Shown here one piece after another: positions 14,246 through 30,958 of a stretch of 64,000 nucleotides of DNA. Numbering within the stretch: the first letter of the stretch is position 1; each line of letters starts with the position of its first letter. Origin of the DNA: Auanema rhodensis (lineage: Eukaryota > Nematoda > Chromadorea > Rhabditida > Rhabditidae); the NCBI GenBank assembly GCA_964057225.1, contig OZ059894.1:6789131-6853130 (forward strand), read 5' to 3'. Under the pieces are notes generated by a model. It had not been told where the DNA came from, did no database searches, and saw only the letters and a list, made by a program, of their open reading frames with translations. The position numbers and the translations under genes are program-made.

Positions 14246-17200
14246 GTCTCCCTCTCCTTGTTTCCCTTCCCCCTCCGTTCTTTTTTCTCTCTGCTTCTCA
14301 CAGTTGCTTAGGCTCTTTTTCTAGCTCCCTCCCTTTCCAATGTTTTTCATCACCATTTCCTCTCCTTATATGTATACTATTCTGCGTTTCATGCGGCCAT
14401 TGACTCATTGAAAACGGCAGTCGTGCGTGTGGAGACCGCGCTTATCAGTGCGCGGCCGAAAAACGCTCTAGCTAGCTTCCCACATTAATTGAAAACCAGT
14501 TATACTTCAATGTAATCTGATAAATATTTAGTTTACTTGCATTGAATTTTTTTTTCTGTTTTTTTCTATCTTTTCTTAAATATTCAAATTGTATTTCACC
14601 AGCCTACATGAAGAACGATAAGGTCATGAGAAGTAGTTACGTCTGATCTCATCGTTAGAGTTTTCATATATGTATGTATGTGCATATGACGATTTCGCGG
14701 ACTGTTCTTCATCATGTAGGAACAAAGAATTCTGACTAACATTTCATTTTGAATTATTTTATTCACAAAGAAGGAAGTCTCGTAACTTTCTTGAAGAAAA
14801 GCTACACAAAATGTTTTATATCGCATTACTTTGATGTTTTTGTGTTTGTCTCATGCTCTACCAATGAGTATAGAAACCGCAATTCCGTCCTGTTATCGGA
14901 CTAATCTGTTTCTATTCTTCAATTTGTAGTATAAAAAACTTTTTTCTTCGTTTTTCTGTGATATTGTGCCTTATAAGTAAATGTAATGTTTGTTGTATTA
15001 ATTTTTCTTGTTTCAAACTAAGTTGTTGTAATTGAGGTGAATTATAGGTTATATGAATCCTCTATGTTAGCATGTTATTTCTTTTCTAGATGTACCATTG
15101 AACAAGCATTTTTATTGAAATTTACTTTTTTTTTGTTCTTCGTGTACGTCACCACAATTTCCTATGAATGTGAAATCTCATGGCACTTTTCTACATAACA
15201 CTTTTCTTCTTTTTTTCCTTTTTCTCCAAAATAGTACAGCACACAAGCTTTGTTTTTATTGTTGCAATTAGTGCTAACTGAGACTGAGAAACTTGGAATA
15301 CACGGCAGAATTCAAAGCACCGCTGATTGACGCTTCACAGAATTCATTAATTTCGGAGCATTCCAGCTTAAACGTATGCTATGACAGCTCTCGCATCTTC
15401 ATCTTTTACTTCAATTTCAATTATTCATTAATTAAAATAATTTTGTGGTAATAAAACTTCACGATTGCCTCATTGTCTGGTCTGCGTATAGTATCGTGGC
15501 TTGTCTTTAGGCCACATTAATTGACATGCTCACAGACTCTATTGCTCAATCTTTGAAACTGATTGAATCATCTGTTTCCCACTTTGATGCATTTTTTGGT
15601 CGTTGATTGTAGTCAACCATAATTCATCTGGCGATGGTAGTTCGGAGGACAACAAGTGGTCGTTGTCGCATCAACCGCCGGGCGCATGGTCGCGCGCGGT
15701 TTGCACAATGCCCTCCGGCAATTGAAGGTTTGTGGTGCAGACGAGAGACGAAGAGAAGGAGGTTATGGTTGTGGAGAAGGGGAAGCAAAGCAAACCCATT
15801 TCGTGGGAGGAAAATGAAAAAAACATAAATATATACTTACCGACGCACATATGCTTCAATATAGCCAATAATCTCGGTCTACGTACCTATTTTACTAAGC
15901 TGTTCAGGTGTTCCGTTCACCCATTCCCCCTTCTGTTTTGCGATTTATTTCTTTTTGCCTTTCCCTCTTCCTTTCTCTTTCTCTCTTCAGTTCCCACATT
16001 TTCCTATCTATTTCCTCTAGCTAGTTAATGCACATCGATTGATAGCTATACCACTGCATAACCAACATAAGCTTTGGGCCAAATAAACGAATTGAATTGA
16101 ACACGGCTGGATGGAGTCCATGTAGCCTCTGAACGTTCGAATAGCATTTCCTTTTTTGGTTGATCGGTATACGTATAGCGCATTTCCTACTTAACTCTCT
16201 TCAAGCCTTTTCCATTATCTGTTTTGTGTTGGCTTTAGCTACTTCTATTTTTTCCAATTTATACGATTTCATTAAGTTTTTTTTTAACTTTTTTTGCGAT
16301 GCATGAATATATTATCAAACTTAGCTGTTGAGTTAACTTTCATCGGCAGATTGTCTTTGGATTGAATTGTTGAATGTGAAAATGAGAAAATTGTCTACAT
16401 ATCGAAGCATTCCCGTACGAATTGTTTCTTTCTTTCTTTTTCAAATAAGAAACCATTAAGTCCTTGAGCATTGTACTATTCCTTTTCTCGGGCTGCTGGA
16501 GGCTCTGCATTGTAAATCGTGGCAGACCCTAAAGCATGAGAAGGAAAGCGGAAAGAGAGGAACATACTCGTTTTTCAGATATCGGCTCTTCTCCTCTCTT
16601 TTCCTTCTCTTTTCTCCGTTCAATTTGTCAACTACTCGTGATGGCCGGATGTGGCAAGTGCAGCCAGAAGCTAAGCAACTGCGCGAAAAAGACGAAATAT
16701 GGTTTAAAAATCTTTCTTATAAAAGAAGCCGTGAATAAGAAAATGAGAAAAAAAATAGTTTTTTGAGTAGTAATAGTATAGTAGAACAAGGTGCTGAATG
16801 AAAAAAAAATAAATATGAAATATCTGAACGAGAGATAGGATTGGAAAAAATAGAGCAAAGAGAGGATATAAAAAGATGGAATGGTAATGAATAGTTAACT
16901 TTAGAGATATATGGCTAGCAGAAAAAGTGAGAGAGAAAGAGAGTATGATAAGGAGAGAAAGCGAATATAGGATTAAATAATAAATTTAAAATACTTACCT
17001 TAATCAACCGTTCATTTCATTTTAACAAACGAAAATAGTTGCACTAAACGAAATGTTGTTTACGTGAAAATTTCACGTAACATGTTAATATCCCAATTTT
17101 GTGGAGAAATTGAACAACTGGGAACAGATATTTGCATGAATTTATTCTTTCAATTTGTTATTTTCGGAGCAACAAAAGTTTTTAAGTTGACTGTGAACGA

Positions 17201-18713
17201 TATTTCTGCATCATTTCCTGGTAGTATTATCACTTATGGGAAAAAAATTCTCTGCAATGCATCCGTCATACTCAAGATATACCATTTAAAATGGGTTTGG
17301 TTAGTCTTGCTGCTCATAATTCCAAATTTCATCTTCACAAAATCCAAACATCGTGTCACCTGAAAATAATAACATGTATCTCTTTCATGCAGAGCTTTCC
17401 TCTATCGTATACATACCCACTAGATCGATTGATGAAGCCTGAGGGCTCTGTGTGGGGCTGTTGTAGCTATAACTGCGCAGTTCCTCCTCAGCTGCTTTTC
17501 TTCAACTCCTCCCGAGTCCTAGGGGTCCTGCCACGAAGTAATCTCGCGCGGGCTCTTGTTGTAATGTGGTGTTGGTGCTGGTGGATAGAAGAGCCGAGTA
17601 AGCTTTCTGTTTCCCTAGTCTTCAACTTCTTCTGCTCTACTCCTCATCTATCTGTTTCTCTTCCTTCGTTCTTCATTCGTTTCCTTGCAAATCACAGAGC
17701 ACTCTCTCGCTAGTCCAACTGCTATTTCAGCATTCTCAGCTGATAGTCGAACATTTCGACCTTATTTGAGCCATATTCTTTCATTAACCTCCTTTAATTC
17801 ATGACTAAGCATAAACGTTGAATGTTATTCAATCTAAGTAAGATTCATAAAATCTAGATTATGGAGCAGTTTATCAAAGGTAAATTTTCATTATAATATA
17901 TTGGACTATAACTTAGAAGCTGTCATTTAACCTATAGTCACACATCGGGCTTTGAATCTCATATCCTGGATACGCTTTAAGCATCATCAGAGATTGCTTA
18001 TCAATAGCAGTGCATATATAGCTCCCAGCATTTCCGAACTAGATCCCCTCTTCCTCCAGTCCCAATATTCTGTTGAGCAAAGTAGCTTGCATGATACCTC
18101 TGATATAATTTCGGCTCTCTGTGACTCTGATCAAAGGCTTTTCAAAAGCAATCTCTTTGTGGCTTATCAGTCTCAATTATAATTTCTCGTTTAGTTCATA
18201 CTATGTTTATTTCTATACTTAAGCATTAGTCCAAATGAACACAAATTCGTCGAGAGATATCAATCCTCATGGTCACAGCTGACGCGTTTTTATTAGCTAA
18301 CGAAATACACCAGTAAATTTCTCATTTTGAGAGAACGTTTGGTTGCGTTCGTTTCGGACATTGCAGCCAGTTCAAACTATTTCACATTCCAATTGTTTTT
18401 TTTTGTTTGGAAAATGACCTGTACATCGCTATACTACCCCTAACTTAAGTAATCAACACAGCTAGTATTGTGTGTTGCTCCTAATTTCTCTCAGAAAAAT
18501 TTATCGAAGTAATAATAGCCATCATAAGAAGCTGATGAGATTTATCCTTGCTCAAATTTCAATTTAATCTTAGTTATCTTCATTAGAAGTTTTTTAACAA
18601 TGCGTCTACAGCCCGTTAGTATAATCTCTTATTACTTATATACTTATCTCTAACTATAATATCTTTAATTAGTTTTGTATTAAATTATTTTAGAGTGGAA
18701 TTGGAGAACTCCT
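14246..18713. other. Pyrimidine-rich stretch with unassigned exon-like islands
   Basis: The + strand stays C/T-rich to about 18.2 kb. GC-richer islands lie at 15614-15732, 16575-16700 and 17391-17540. Each has an AG acceptor-like start and an open frame (for example NHNSSGDGSSEDNKWSLSH, or TTRDGRMWQVQPEAKQLRE), but the frames could not be joined with consistent phases to one another or to the hypothetical exon chain at 9.4-14.2 kb, and none is recognised. No gene is called. Confidence 0.35.
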
Positions 18714-19654
18714 ATGGCCACTCAGAAGACTGGGTCTCGACGATCTAGGAAACGTCGAAATAGTGAGACAAGTAGCGATGGTGCACCACCTATTCGAGTT
18801 CTTAGGGTAAGAAAATCGAACACTAATAAGAACTTATGTTTTTTATCAAACTTTTTTTTATTGTTGCCAATGAGTTTTAAGACTAAAAATTGTTTTTTTT
18901 TCTTTTATCTTCAACATTCAAACAATTTTTGATTTTTTATGTTTCCAGCAAAAATAACAACAATACTATCATAAATGGAGAGAAAATATAGTTTGAATTT
19001 TATTTGAATATTAACTGTTCTTTTATTTTTTAGTCGTATGGTGTGGATGAAAAATTGGAAATAATTGATTTCGCTAAAAACAATGGTAATCGTGCAGCTG
19101 GACGAGAGTATAATGTTGCTGAAAGTTCTATCAGAGAATGGAGAAAAAATGAGGACCGTTTAAGGTAACTGGAGAAATTTCTTAGAGCTTCATCATATTT
19201 TTCATTTATTTCAAGGCAACAAGTACAACAGTCTGCACCTCAATCAACACAAAAAACCATTACAGCTTTACGTGATATTCCAAAAGTAAGGCAATTTCAT
19301 TATTTCAAAAAAGTTATTTCTTCTTCTTACTTTTTTTCCCAATTATTTTCATGTTTTTTCTTGTTATAGTGTGAAGTAGGGCAGGTACCTCTATCACTAT
19401 CAATTTCCCCCGTTCGCCGAGAATCTCCTTCTGCTGATAATCAGGAAAATGAGGTAGTACACGATGTTACAACTCTTACATGAAACTAAGGATTTCAGGC
19501 TTCGCTGGGCGCAGCCTCTAGCCATTCCAATCATTCAGGTTCTCCAACCATTTCGCTTTCTGGAAATGATTCAAATCAGATTCCAATTTATGGGTCAGGG
19601 CGACGAAAAGCAAGACAACCGAGAAAAATTATCTGCGTCGAGCAGGAAAGCTAG
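18714..19654 (+). CDS. HTH (Brinker/CENP-B-type) DNA-binding protein, possible co-repressor
   Basis: Five exons: 18714-18806, 19034-19164, 19216-19285, 19370-19453 and 19499-19654, giving 177 residues. An AG acceptor lies 20 bases before the ATG, so a 5' UTR intron or trans-splice site is likely; the frame stays open up to it, so a further coding exon cannot be excluded. Residues 9-15 (RRSRKRR) are a likely nuclear signal. Residues about 36-74 read EKLEIIDFAKNNGNRAAGRE and onward to SSIREWRKNE, the pattern of the Brinker/CENP-B-N/psq group of helix-turn-helix domains (K-x-x-V/I-I-x-x-A...GNRAAxRE...S..R.WRK). The middle is Gln/Ser/Pro-rich. The C-terminus has GRRKARQPRKI at 160-170, which fits the RRKxxxPRxI pattern of FOG-type NuRD-recruiting peptides. 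The domain also occurs in Tigger/pogo transposases, but no transposase core follows, so a host regulator is more likely. Targets are unknown. Confidence 0.72.
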
Positions 19655-20405
19655 TCCATCACATCTAGTGTCATCTTCTCTCATCGCTTTACTGTCATTT
19701 AACTAGTTGACTACTGATTTGTCAAGTTGCTTTAGAACGCGTATTCCTTTTTAAATATTTTACTTAGTACTTTCCATGACCGATGTCATTTAATTTCTTC
19801 CCAAAAATTGCAAATTAAAGTATGTTTGTACAGCTAGTCATAAGCGTTAAGACAACTTTGAATGCAGCCATTTCAGTTATTTAAACTCCAAATAGCAAAC
19901 ATTCTCAATCTATCTTAGCCGGTGTTAATATTGCCTCGGTTCTCACATTTCTGGTCCACAAACTCATATTATTCCTCATTCACCTATAATTGTTATTTCG
20001 AAATATCTGCTTATCCTTGATAATGCTTTGTTGGCATCTAATATTTTTAGTTTCACCTTGCTCCATTCTCTTTCAAGAAAATCATTTCTGTATTCCGTTT
20101 CCCTTTGCTTTAATTATTTCATCTCTTAATACGATATGTCATCTCATGACTGCGTAATTGCCGTTTTCTTAAAGTGTACTTATCGAATTTAGAGCCTTTG
20201 TGATCTCCGTCGGTGCCTATATTGCCTTCTTTATCAGAAGTCTTTTCTTAGATGTGATGGACCCACTAAGTTCTATATATATAAGCGTTTGTGAAGGATT
20301 CTGGAAGTACATATACATGCTGTCTTCTAATGTCCAATAGTTTTATTTCTTTTATTAAAACATTTTTCTCAAATTGTTTTCATTCTATGCAAATCACAAA
20401 ACTTA
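19655..20405. other. Intergenic and 3' flank, nothing recognised
   Basis: AT-rich, C/T-leaning sequence between the HTH gene and the tRNA-Ala gene. It should hold the 3' UTR of the HTH gene, but no canonical AATAAA was seen close to its stop codon. Confidence 0.5.
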
Positions 20406-20477
20406 TGGAGGTGTGGGGAATCGAACCCCAGACCTCTCGCATGCGAAGCGAGCGCTCTACCCCTGAGCTACACCCCC
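20406..20477 (-). tRNA. tRNA-Ala, anticodon CGC
   Basis: Reading the - strand gives a full 72-base cloverleaf. The acceptor stem GGGGGTG pairs with CACCTCC (one G-T), with A as discriminator. The D arm is GCTC/GAGC. The anticodon stem CTCGC/GCGAG holds the loop TTCGCAT, so the anticodon is CGC for GCG codons. The T arm TGGGG/CCCCA holds TTCGATT. There is no intron and no encoded CCA. Confidence 0.95.
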
Positions 20478-20777
20478 ACTAAAACAAAGTAATCAATGTC
20501 ATAAGTATCATGCTACATGCAGTTGTGTTTGTTTTGTAAGTACAGCACAGAATATAATTGAAAGGCAGGATTTATTTAAGAAACAAAAAGAGATCATTTA
20601 GTACACTACATGGAATGCTTGACTACCAAAATAAAAAAAAACTATAAAAGAAAGTAGAATCAAGCTATATAGACTAGGTTAATCATAATGTGTTCATAAA
20701 GATAATTTGAATAAATATAATTTTATCGTCCTTTTCATGATAGATTATAGTTAAATAGGAGAGGAAAGCTATCAGAA
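20478..20777. other. Short intergenic stretch, nothing recognised
   Basis: AT-rich DNA between the tRNA-Ala gene and the stop codon of the small - strand gene. It probably contains that gene's 3' UTR. Confidence 0.5.
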
Positions 20778-23700
20778 TTACTGAGGTGGAGCAGGTGCTG
20801 CTGGAGCGGCAGCATCAGCAGCTGGAGCAACGGCATTCTAAAAAAAGGATTGCTTATACCACATCTATGAGAAAAGTTGAAAAAAAAAGAATCGAGCACT
20901 CACGGGATCTTGAAGATCCTGGCTTGCTCCAGGAATTATTTTTCCAATAGCTTGCTGAGCCTGGGAAGCATATCCTTTAGTGGCATCAGCTGAAATTGTA
21001 AAATTAGGAAGGAAGAGTTACGAATCCCTTACCAGCAGTAGACAAAACGTCCTTAGTCTTATCAAAAATGGAGCTCAAAGCTTGTTTCTGAAATCGGGAA
21101 ATTTATTGAATTTCTTTTCTTTTTTTTAGTTGTTGTTTTCAAAGCAATGTTTCTTCGCTTTCTTTTGAAAAAAACTACTGAGTGAAGCGGGGGGGAGGAA
21201 GCTCGTTTCGTAGTTCCAGATTTCCTGTGTTGTTGTATCTTTTCATGCATACTAGAAAACAACTTTTTTCATGTTTGCTTCTATTCACAACATATTATGG
21301 CAAAAAATAGGTTTTTTGTAGATCATAAAATCTCCCGAAGGACATACGCATGGCTGAACTATTTGAATCTTCTTGGAAACGTATGCTCCAGTTCCAGATT
21401 AAAACACGTTTATACTGTTTTCGTTCGTTAGTAAACGTTAGTCATCTTTTGACGCTTATTAAAGACAATCTACATGACCTCAGAGCAACATGCCATTATG
21501 TGTAATTTCCGGACTAAAAAGGAAAGAGCACACAAATTCTCATTTTGAATGGAAATGTTGCGTACTCGCACTTCATTTCCAACAATTATCGACCATCGCG
21601 TTACGCCCCTTTGACCACAATTCAGCAAAGGAATGGAAAGAGTTTAGAGTGAAAGACCAAGAAATGTTTAAATGTGAATGGCCAGAGAAAAAGTGCTATA
21701 AAATGAGAAAATAGTGTGAATGTAAAGAAGAAGCCCTGAAGGAGAAATAGCAAACGTTGTGTCTGCGGCAGAGAGATAGAGAACATGCCTTGAAGCCTCT
21801 ACTTTATCATGGTCTTTGAGCACGAGTACCTGAGGCTTTGAGAATGAACATCAACGTTTGCTGCTGAATACGCATGCGCCAGCTGAGAAAACGTTGACAA
21901 TCTAAGGATTCATTGAAGAGCAGCAGTGTTAGGATGCCTTTTCGTATTGCCTCGTCATTTCTTCCGGGAAATGGCATAAACTTCCGACACAACATTGACT
22001 ACTGACTCGGCTATAGAAGAAAAGCTGAAGCAATTATATCGTCAAATGTTTAATGTCTTGAGAATAATCTCAATATTATGAAGGAAACTGCATGTTCGAT
22101 GATTTGAGACTCTTCGTCAGAAGTTTGTATTATGAAGATTTACTATAAGTTTTCTCCTTCGTAAGAAAACTTCTAAAAAGGAACCACCTGCCAGCTTTCT
22201 AGACTATAACATTTTTTCAGTCAAGATTTTGTGGTCGGGCTGTTAGCAATCTTATGGCGAGACTCGTAAAGAAAGGATTTGGCAATTTAAATCTCCTTTC
22301 TTTTCAACAAAAACTTAACACCAGGCTATGCAGTATGAATGAAACTATAAAATGTCTTATTGTTTTAAAAGTAGCATTTTGCTTAAATAAATATATTTTA
22401 TAACAATAAACAGTTCTTGTACTCTTGGAAACTTTGGCTGTATTTATATTTTTGCTTTCTCTTTTTCTTTCACAAGAAAATGTGAAAACAATAACAAGTT
22501 TTAAGTTTTATATAAAGGCATCTGGTTGTATGAGTTTGAATAATCCTGCTTCAAACTTCATGATTCACGCTTGTCAGCTCAACGGTGAGCTCAGTAATGA
22601 ACATCCTCCCTTCTGCTCAAGTATTTCCTGATGCTTCGTTGAGCCATAATGGTGACACCAGCCTCAACTATCGTGAGTATATATAAGGTCTGCATGTGGT
22701 TTATTTCTATTTCAAAGATGAAAGATGAACGAGAAATAGGCAAAGCTCATGTTCAGCTGGTTATACTAGTAGGTTAGTCTTATTTCTTCTTTTTCTTTCT
22801 TTTTCGAGCTCGGCTTCTTTGGCCTTTTTGAGATGTCTAGCTGATCGATAGCTCTTCAGGGGTGCTAGTGGGTCCGAAGAAGAAAGCTCCTTGCGGCAAA
22901 TAGACACAGAAACAGATAGAAAGAAAGAGAAGAATGAAAAGAGAAATTGTATAGAAAGACAGAATATAGAGAACGCAAAAGAGCGAGACGAGAGGTCCCC
23001 GAAACAGAATGCCATAAGACGACTACGTCCTTGGTTCTACGAAGACAACATGCACATTCACGGGAGCGCTTTTTCTGCTTTTCCTAACCACCTTCATGTT
23101 GTGTATCTGTGGTTTAATGTCACATTTTCATGAGAATAAATATGCAAGAATAGGATATTCGGTTTAAAGAGCAAGTCAAAAGGCATCAGAGGAAATACTA
23201 ACCTAGAACCCCTATAGATCGATGATTACAATTTGTAAGCAAAAAGATAGATGGGTGCTTGACAAAACGAGACTGAAATGAGATGAAAGATGTCAGCTGA
23301 ATTTGGCTAAGACTAATGAGGGGATTAGCATTCAGATAAGACGGACTGAGAATTTGGGTGCAGAGTTGTGCCGAAAAGTAACGAAGATGTGAATGATGGT
23401 GACGATAAGGTATAAGCTATCATATTCACTATTTCCGCTTCTTAATTTTAATTCATCATTTGACCTAGCTGCCAATTTCTATTGATATACAACTTTCAAT
23501 TTAACAAGTTTTCATTTTTGGTGGATATTCAGCATTCAAACTAAGCAAACACATGCATAGTTCGGCTATATTGTGCTCATCATCACATTTCTGACAGCCA
23601 AACGCAGCTAGAACTCGGACTTTTTTATGAAAAAAAAACAGAATAGGCGGCTGAATCTGACACTTGTTGAACTTAGACGGAAAACTTGTTATTGCTTGCT

Positions 23701-24288
23701 GTCTTGTCTCGTGGGCCTTAATCCAGCTTTCTCTTAGCCCAAACATTGAATTACAGATTTTTCTTTTTGTATTAAAAAGATATCGAGCACTCGTTGATTG
23801 CTTACTATATCAATGAAAGAATAACATGCAACGGTCCTAAATTGTCGTTTTCTCTGAGTCTAATTACTGCTTAATCTTCACTTACTTCTTTTGATCTTAT
23901 TTCTTAGACAGTATATGCATGTTAGTACATGCAAGTTGAGCACGTCAAGAACATATACATGTATGTCTAGATAGTAAGCTCGACTATTATTCATAACTGC
24001 TTCTTACTAACTTTATCGATTTTCGCCATAATTTTAACTATTTGCATCTAATTAATACATGTTCAATAAACTTGAGACTCAAGCTATAAATCTTTCATTC
24101 AACATTGTTGCCTTTTTTCATAGAAAAATATATTATATTCATCTTAAAAAACGCCAAAAAAAAGTTTTTCTGCTTCACTCATTAAATAATTACAAAGAAA
24201 CAAAAACCTTTTTTCAAATATAATTTTTAGGAAAAGATATTTTATATTAAAATTAAAAACTCACAGCAGCATCAGCAGTTCCGGCCAT
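20778..24288 (-). CDS. 74-residue Ala-rich amphipathic protein, unknown function
   Basis: Four exons on the - strand, in reading order 24288-24265, 21087-21033, 20989-20904 and 20837-20778, all with GT-AG borders and consistent phases. The first exon encodes only MAGTADAA and is separated from the second by a 3177-bp intron; the other introns are 43-66 bp. Residues 8-43 (AKQALSSIFDKTKDVLSTAA and onward to KGYASQAQQAIG) form a strongly helical, Ala/Lys/Asp-rich segment without Pro. Its spacing of K, D and small residues recalls amphipathic 11-residue-type helices of LEA, synuclein or perilipin-like proteins. The tail is Ala/Pro-rich (PAADAAAPAAPAPPQ). It has no signal peptide, membrane segment or Cys. 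It could be a lipid-surface, chaperone-like or disordered cytosolic protein. I do not recognise a family. The four-exon model is supported by phase and splice sites only. Confidence 0.7.
21088..24264 (-). other. Long intron of the 74-residue protein gene
   Basis: A 3.2 kb first intron, very long beside the usual 40-55 bp here. On the transcribed (-) strand it is pyrimidine-rich from about 21.5 to 23.3 kb. A few GC-richer islands lie inside (21.48-22.02 kb, 22.56-23.13 kb). A - strand frame at 21807-21995 (62 codons, begins MLCRKFMPFPGRNDEA) is the most protein-like, but nothing supports it as a gene. The length suggests that the intron may hold enhancers or alternative first exons. Confidence 0.6.
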
Positions 24289-26302
24289 GTTGTAGGTTGG
24301 TTCGAGAGACGACTGCCCCTCTAAGGCAGCATCGATCCGCCCTACCGCACCGCCCACATCCCTCAGGCCCTCAGTTGCTCTGGTCCAACCCCCCTCAGGC
24401 AATCGACGGAATAATGGAATTATATAGAGAATCTATGCAGATGGGACACCAAATGAAATTCTTATACGGAAAAATGAGACTGTTTTAGATTAAACCCTCA
24501 TGGCTATGTTGTTTTCGTAGGCTAGAAATAATTTCAAACGTATTATAATGATGTGAAAAGTAAAATATGATAGGATACAGTTGTAGAATTCTTCAATCTT
24601 GTTGCAATACTTGAACAAACTGACTAACGTGCTCTTAATTGGTGACAAGTGAACGAAAACGGGTAAAGAGAATTTAATAGCTCCTGAGCTCTTATTTGTG
24701 TAACGATAGTTGTAATGAGGCTTATGAGATTGGCTGAACAATTAAAATGAGAATTAATCTATTCCCCTAAGATAAAAAGAAAAAAACGAGCTAGAAATAG
24801 AAAATGAACTTTAATAATTGACCAAACACTCATTATCTTTACCACCAATGAATGTAATCGATTCGAAAAGTAAGCTCCGTTGTTTTGTTCTTTTGGCAAG
24901 TTTCATGAAAACATTGAAGCTGCAACGCCACTGATGATTAGTTGAGAATCCAATAAAAGTACAAAGCTAAAAAAGCCGTTTAAGGATTATAAGTTTAAAA
25001 GAGAAAAAAACTTATAGAATACATGTAAATGCATATGGCTGATATATTTTAGATTAAAATTTCTATTTGCCTATCACATTTCAAAACAAATTGTCGTTTT
25101 TACATACATCTGCACGTTTCTTGAATCAAATTTATTTTTATTTTCGGCATCACTTACTGAATGAAACTTATCTTATTATCAAATGTTGTCACATGCTATA
25201 AGAAAAACTTGAAACTTGAAAAAGAAAACATATTTCCCAGAAGTTCTACTGATCAACATAATGCCCGTAGTTGAAACAATATTGGGTGGTTAGGAATTCA
25301 TCATCGTTGTTTACATATTCAAAAATTTCAGGAACGATTGGTCACAATAACTATTTCTGTCCTGAGCTCTATTTCTGCCTTTCTCCATTTTTTCTTTTTT
25401 CTTCTCTCATTTTGCTCTTCTGACATTTTCATTTCTTCTGCTGCTTCTTAACCATATAACTACATATGTGTATATTATGCTCAAGAAAATCATTAAAATA
25501 AAGATGACTGGATTATGAACCGAAAAAGTGCTCTAACATATAGCACGCTTAGAAGGACCCAAAAATTATCAAACTAATACATTTACAATATTCAGAATAT
25601 TTGTTTTACAATTGTTTTAATTAAAAATAAATGGTTTGAATAAAATTTAAAGAAATGTTTATCGGTGTTCTTAAATAAACTTTGTCAGTATGCTCATTAC
25701 CCCTCCATTGTAAATTACAATTATATGCAATTAATGGAGTTCCATTAAAACTTCATGAATAAAAGAAAATTAGATATATAGTGATATATAAGTACAGAAC
25801 ATTATTTGTCTATGCATGGTGCACACGATTTGCACGTTTCAGAAGATTTTACGTTAAGCATATATTTCTTCATTATAATTTTTAGTTAGACAAACGATCG
25901 GTTGTTGTGCAGTTTCAAACGTAAGAAAGCACAATATCAAGACTCATTTCACTTAAGAAAACAGTTTAAAGAAATTTTTCTTAGTCAAAACAATATCATT
26001 GCGAGAGAGAAGATTACGTGTGTTTAAAACATCTATTTTTAATTATTTTAGCACTTATAATAACAATGACTAAACGTATTTTTTCTGTATTTCATGGATA
26101 CAACATAACTATCTACGTCTTTGAAAACTAGAAAATTTAACCATTGAGTAACTTCGTGTTAGATTGTGTACACGCTAAGTGCACGTCGTTTACAGTACGT
26201 TACGTACGCTGTTTACAATATTAACTATTCGAAACTCTTTATGATATTCAAGATTTTGGAATTAATTAGTTTTATTCGCCACATTTATACAAATATTTTT
26301 AG
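24289..26302. promoter_or_regulatory. Divergent intergenic region between two start codons
   Basis: A 2.0 kb AT-rich gap separates the - strand small-protein gene from the + strand helicase gene, so it must hold both promoters. A GC-richer patch at 24.29-24.42 kb is just 5' of the small gene's ATG and is a plausible core promoter and 5' UTR. Near 26.16-26.22 kb there is a cluster of TACGT/ACGTA-type short palindromic motifs. No coding or RNA gene is seen. Confidence 0.4.

Positions 26303-30958
<4,656 letters not shown>

Noticed and set aside
14057-14311. His/Asn-rich frame
   Set aside because: An alternative frame of a CAA/CCA-rich tract; the Thr-rich and Pro-rich frames of the same DNA are equally open.
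16636-16766. Short Cys-containing frame MAGCGKCSQKLSNCAKKTKYG
   Set aside because: Looks metallothionein-like only over four Cys. The tail is AT-rich non-coding in character, and another frame over the same bases looks equally protein-like.
20291-20482. + strand frame ending in GIEPQTSRMRSERSTPELHPH
   Set aside because: Antisense reading of the tRNA-Ala gene at 20406-20477.
21807-21995. - strand frame MLCRKFMPFPGRNDEA in the long intron
   Set aside because: No promoter, splice or family evidence. It could be a nested or alternative exon but cannot be supported.
22425-22631. Frame with a signal-peptide-like start (ETLAVFIFLLSLFLSQE)
   Set aside because: It starts at TTG, not ATG, has no splice support, and lies on the + strand within a - strand intron.
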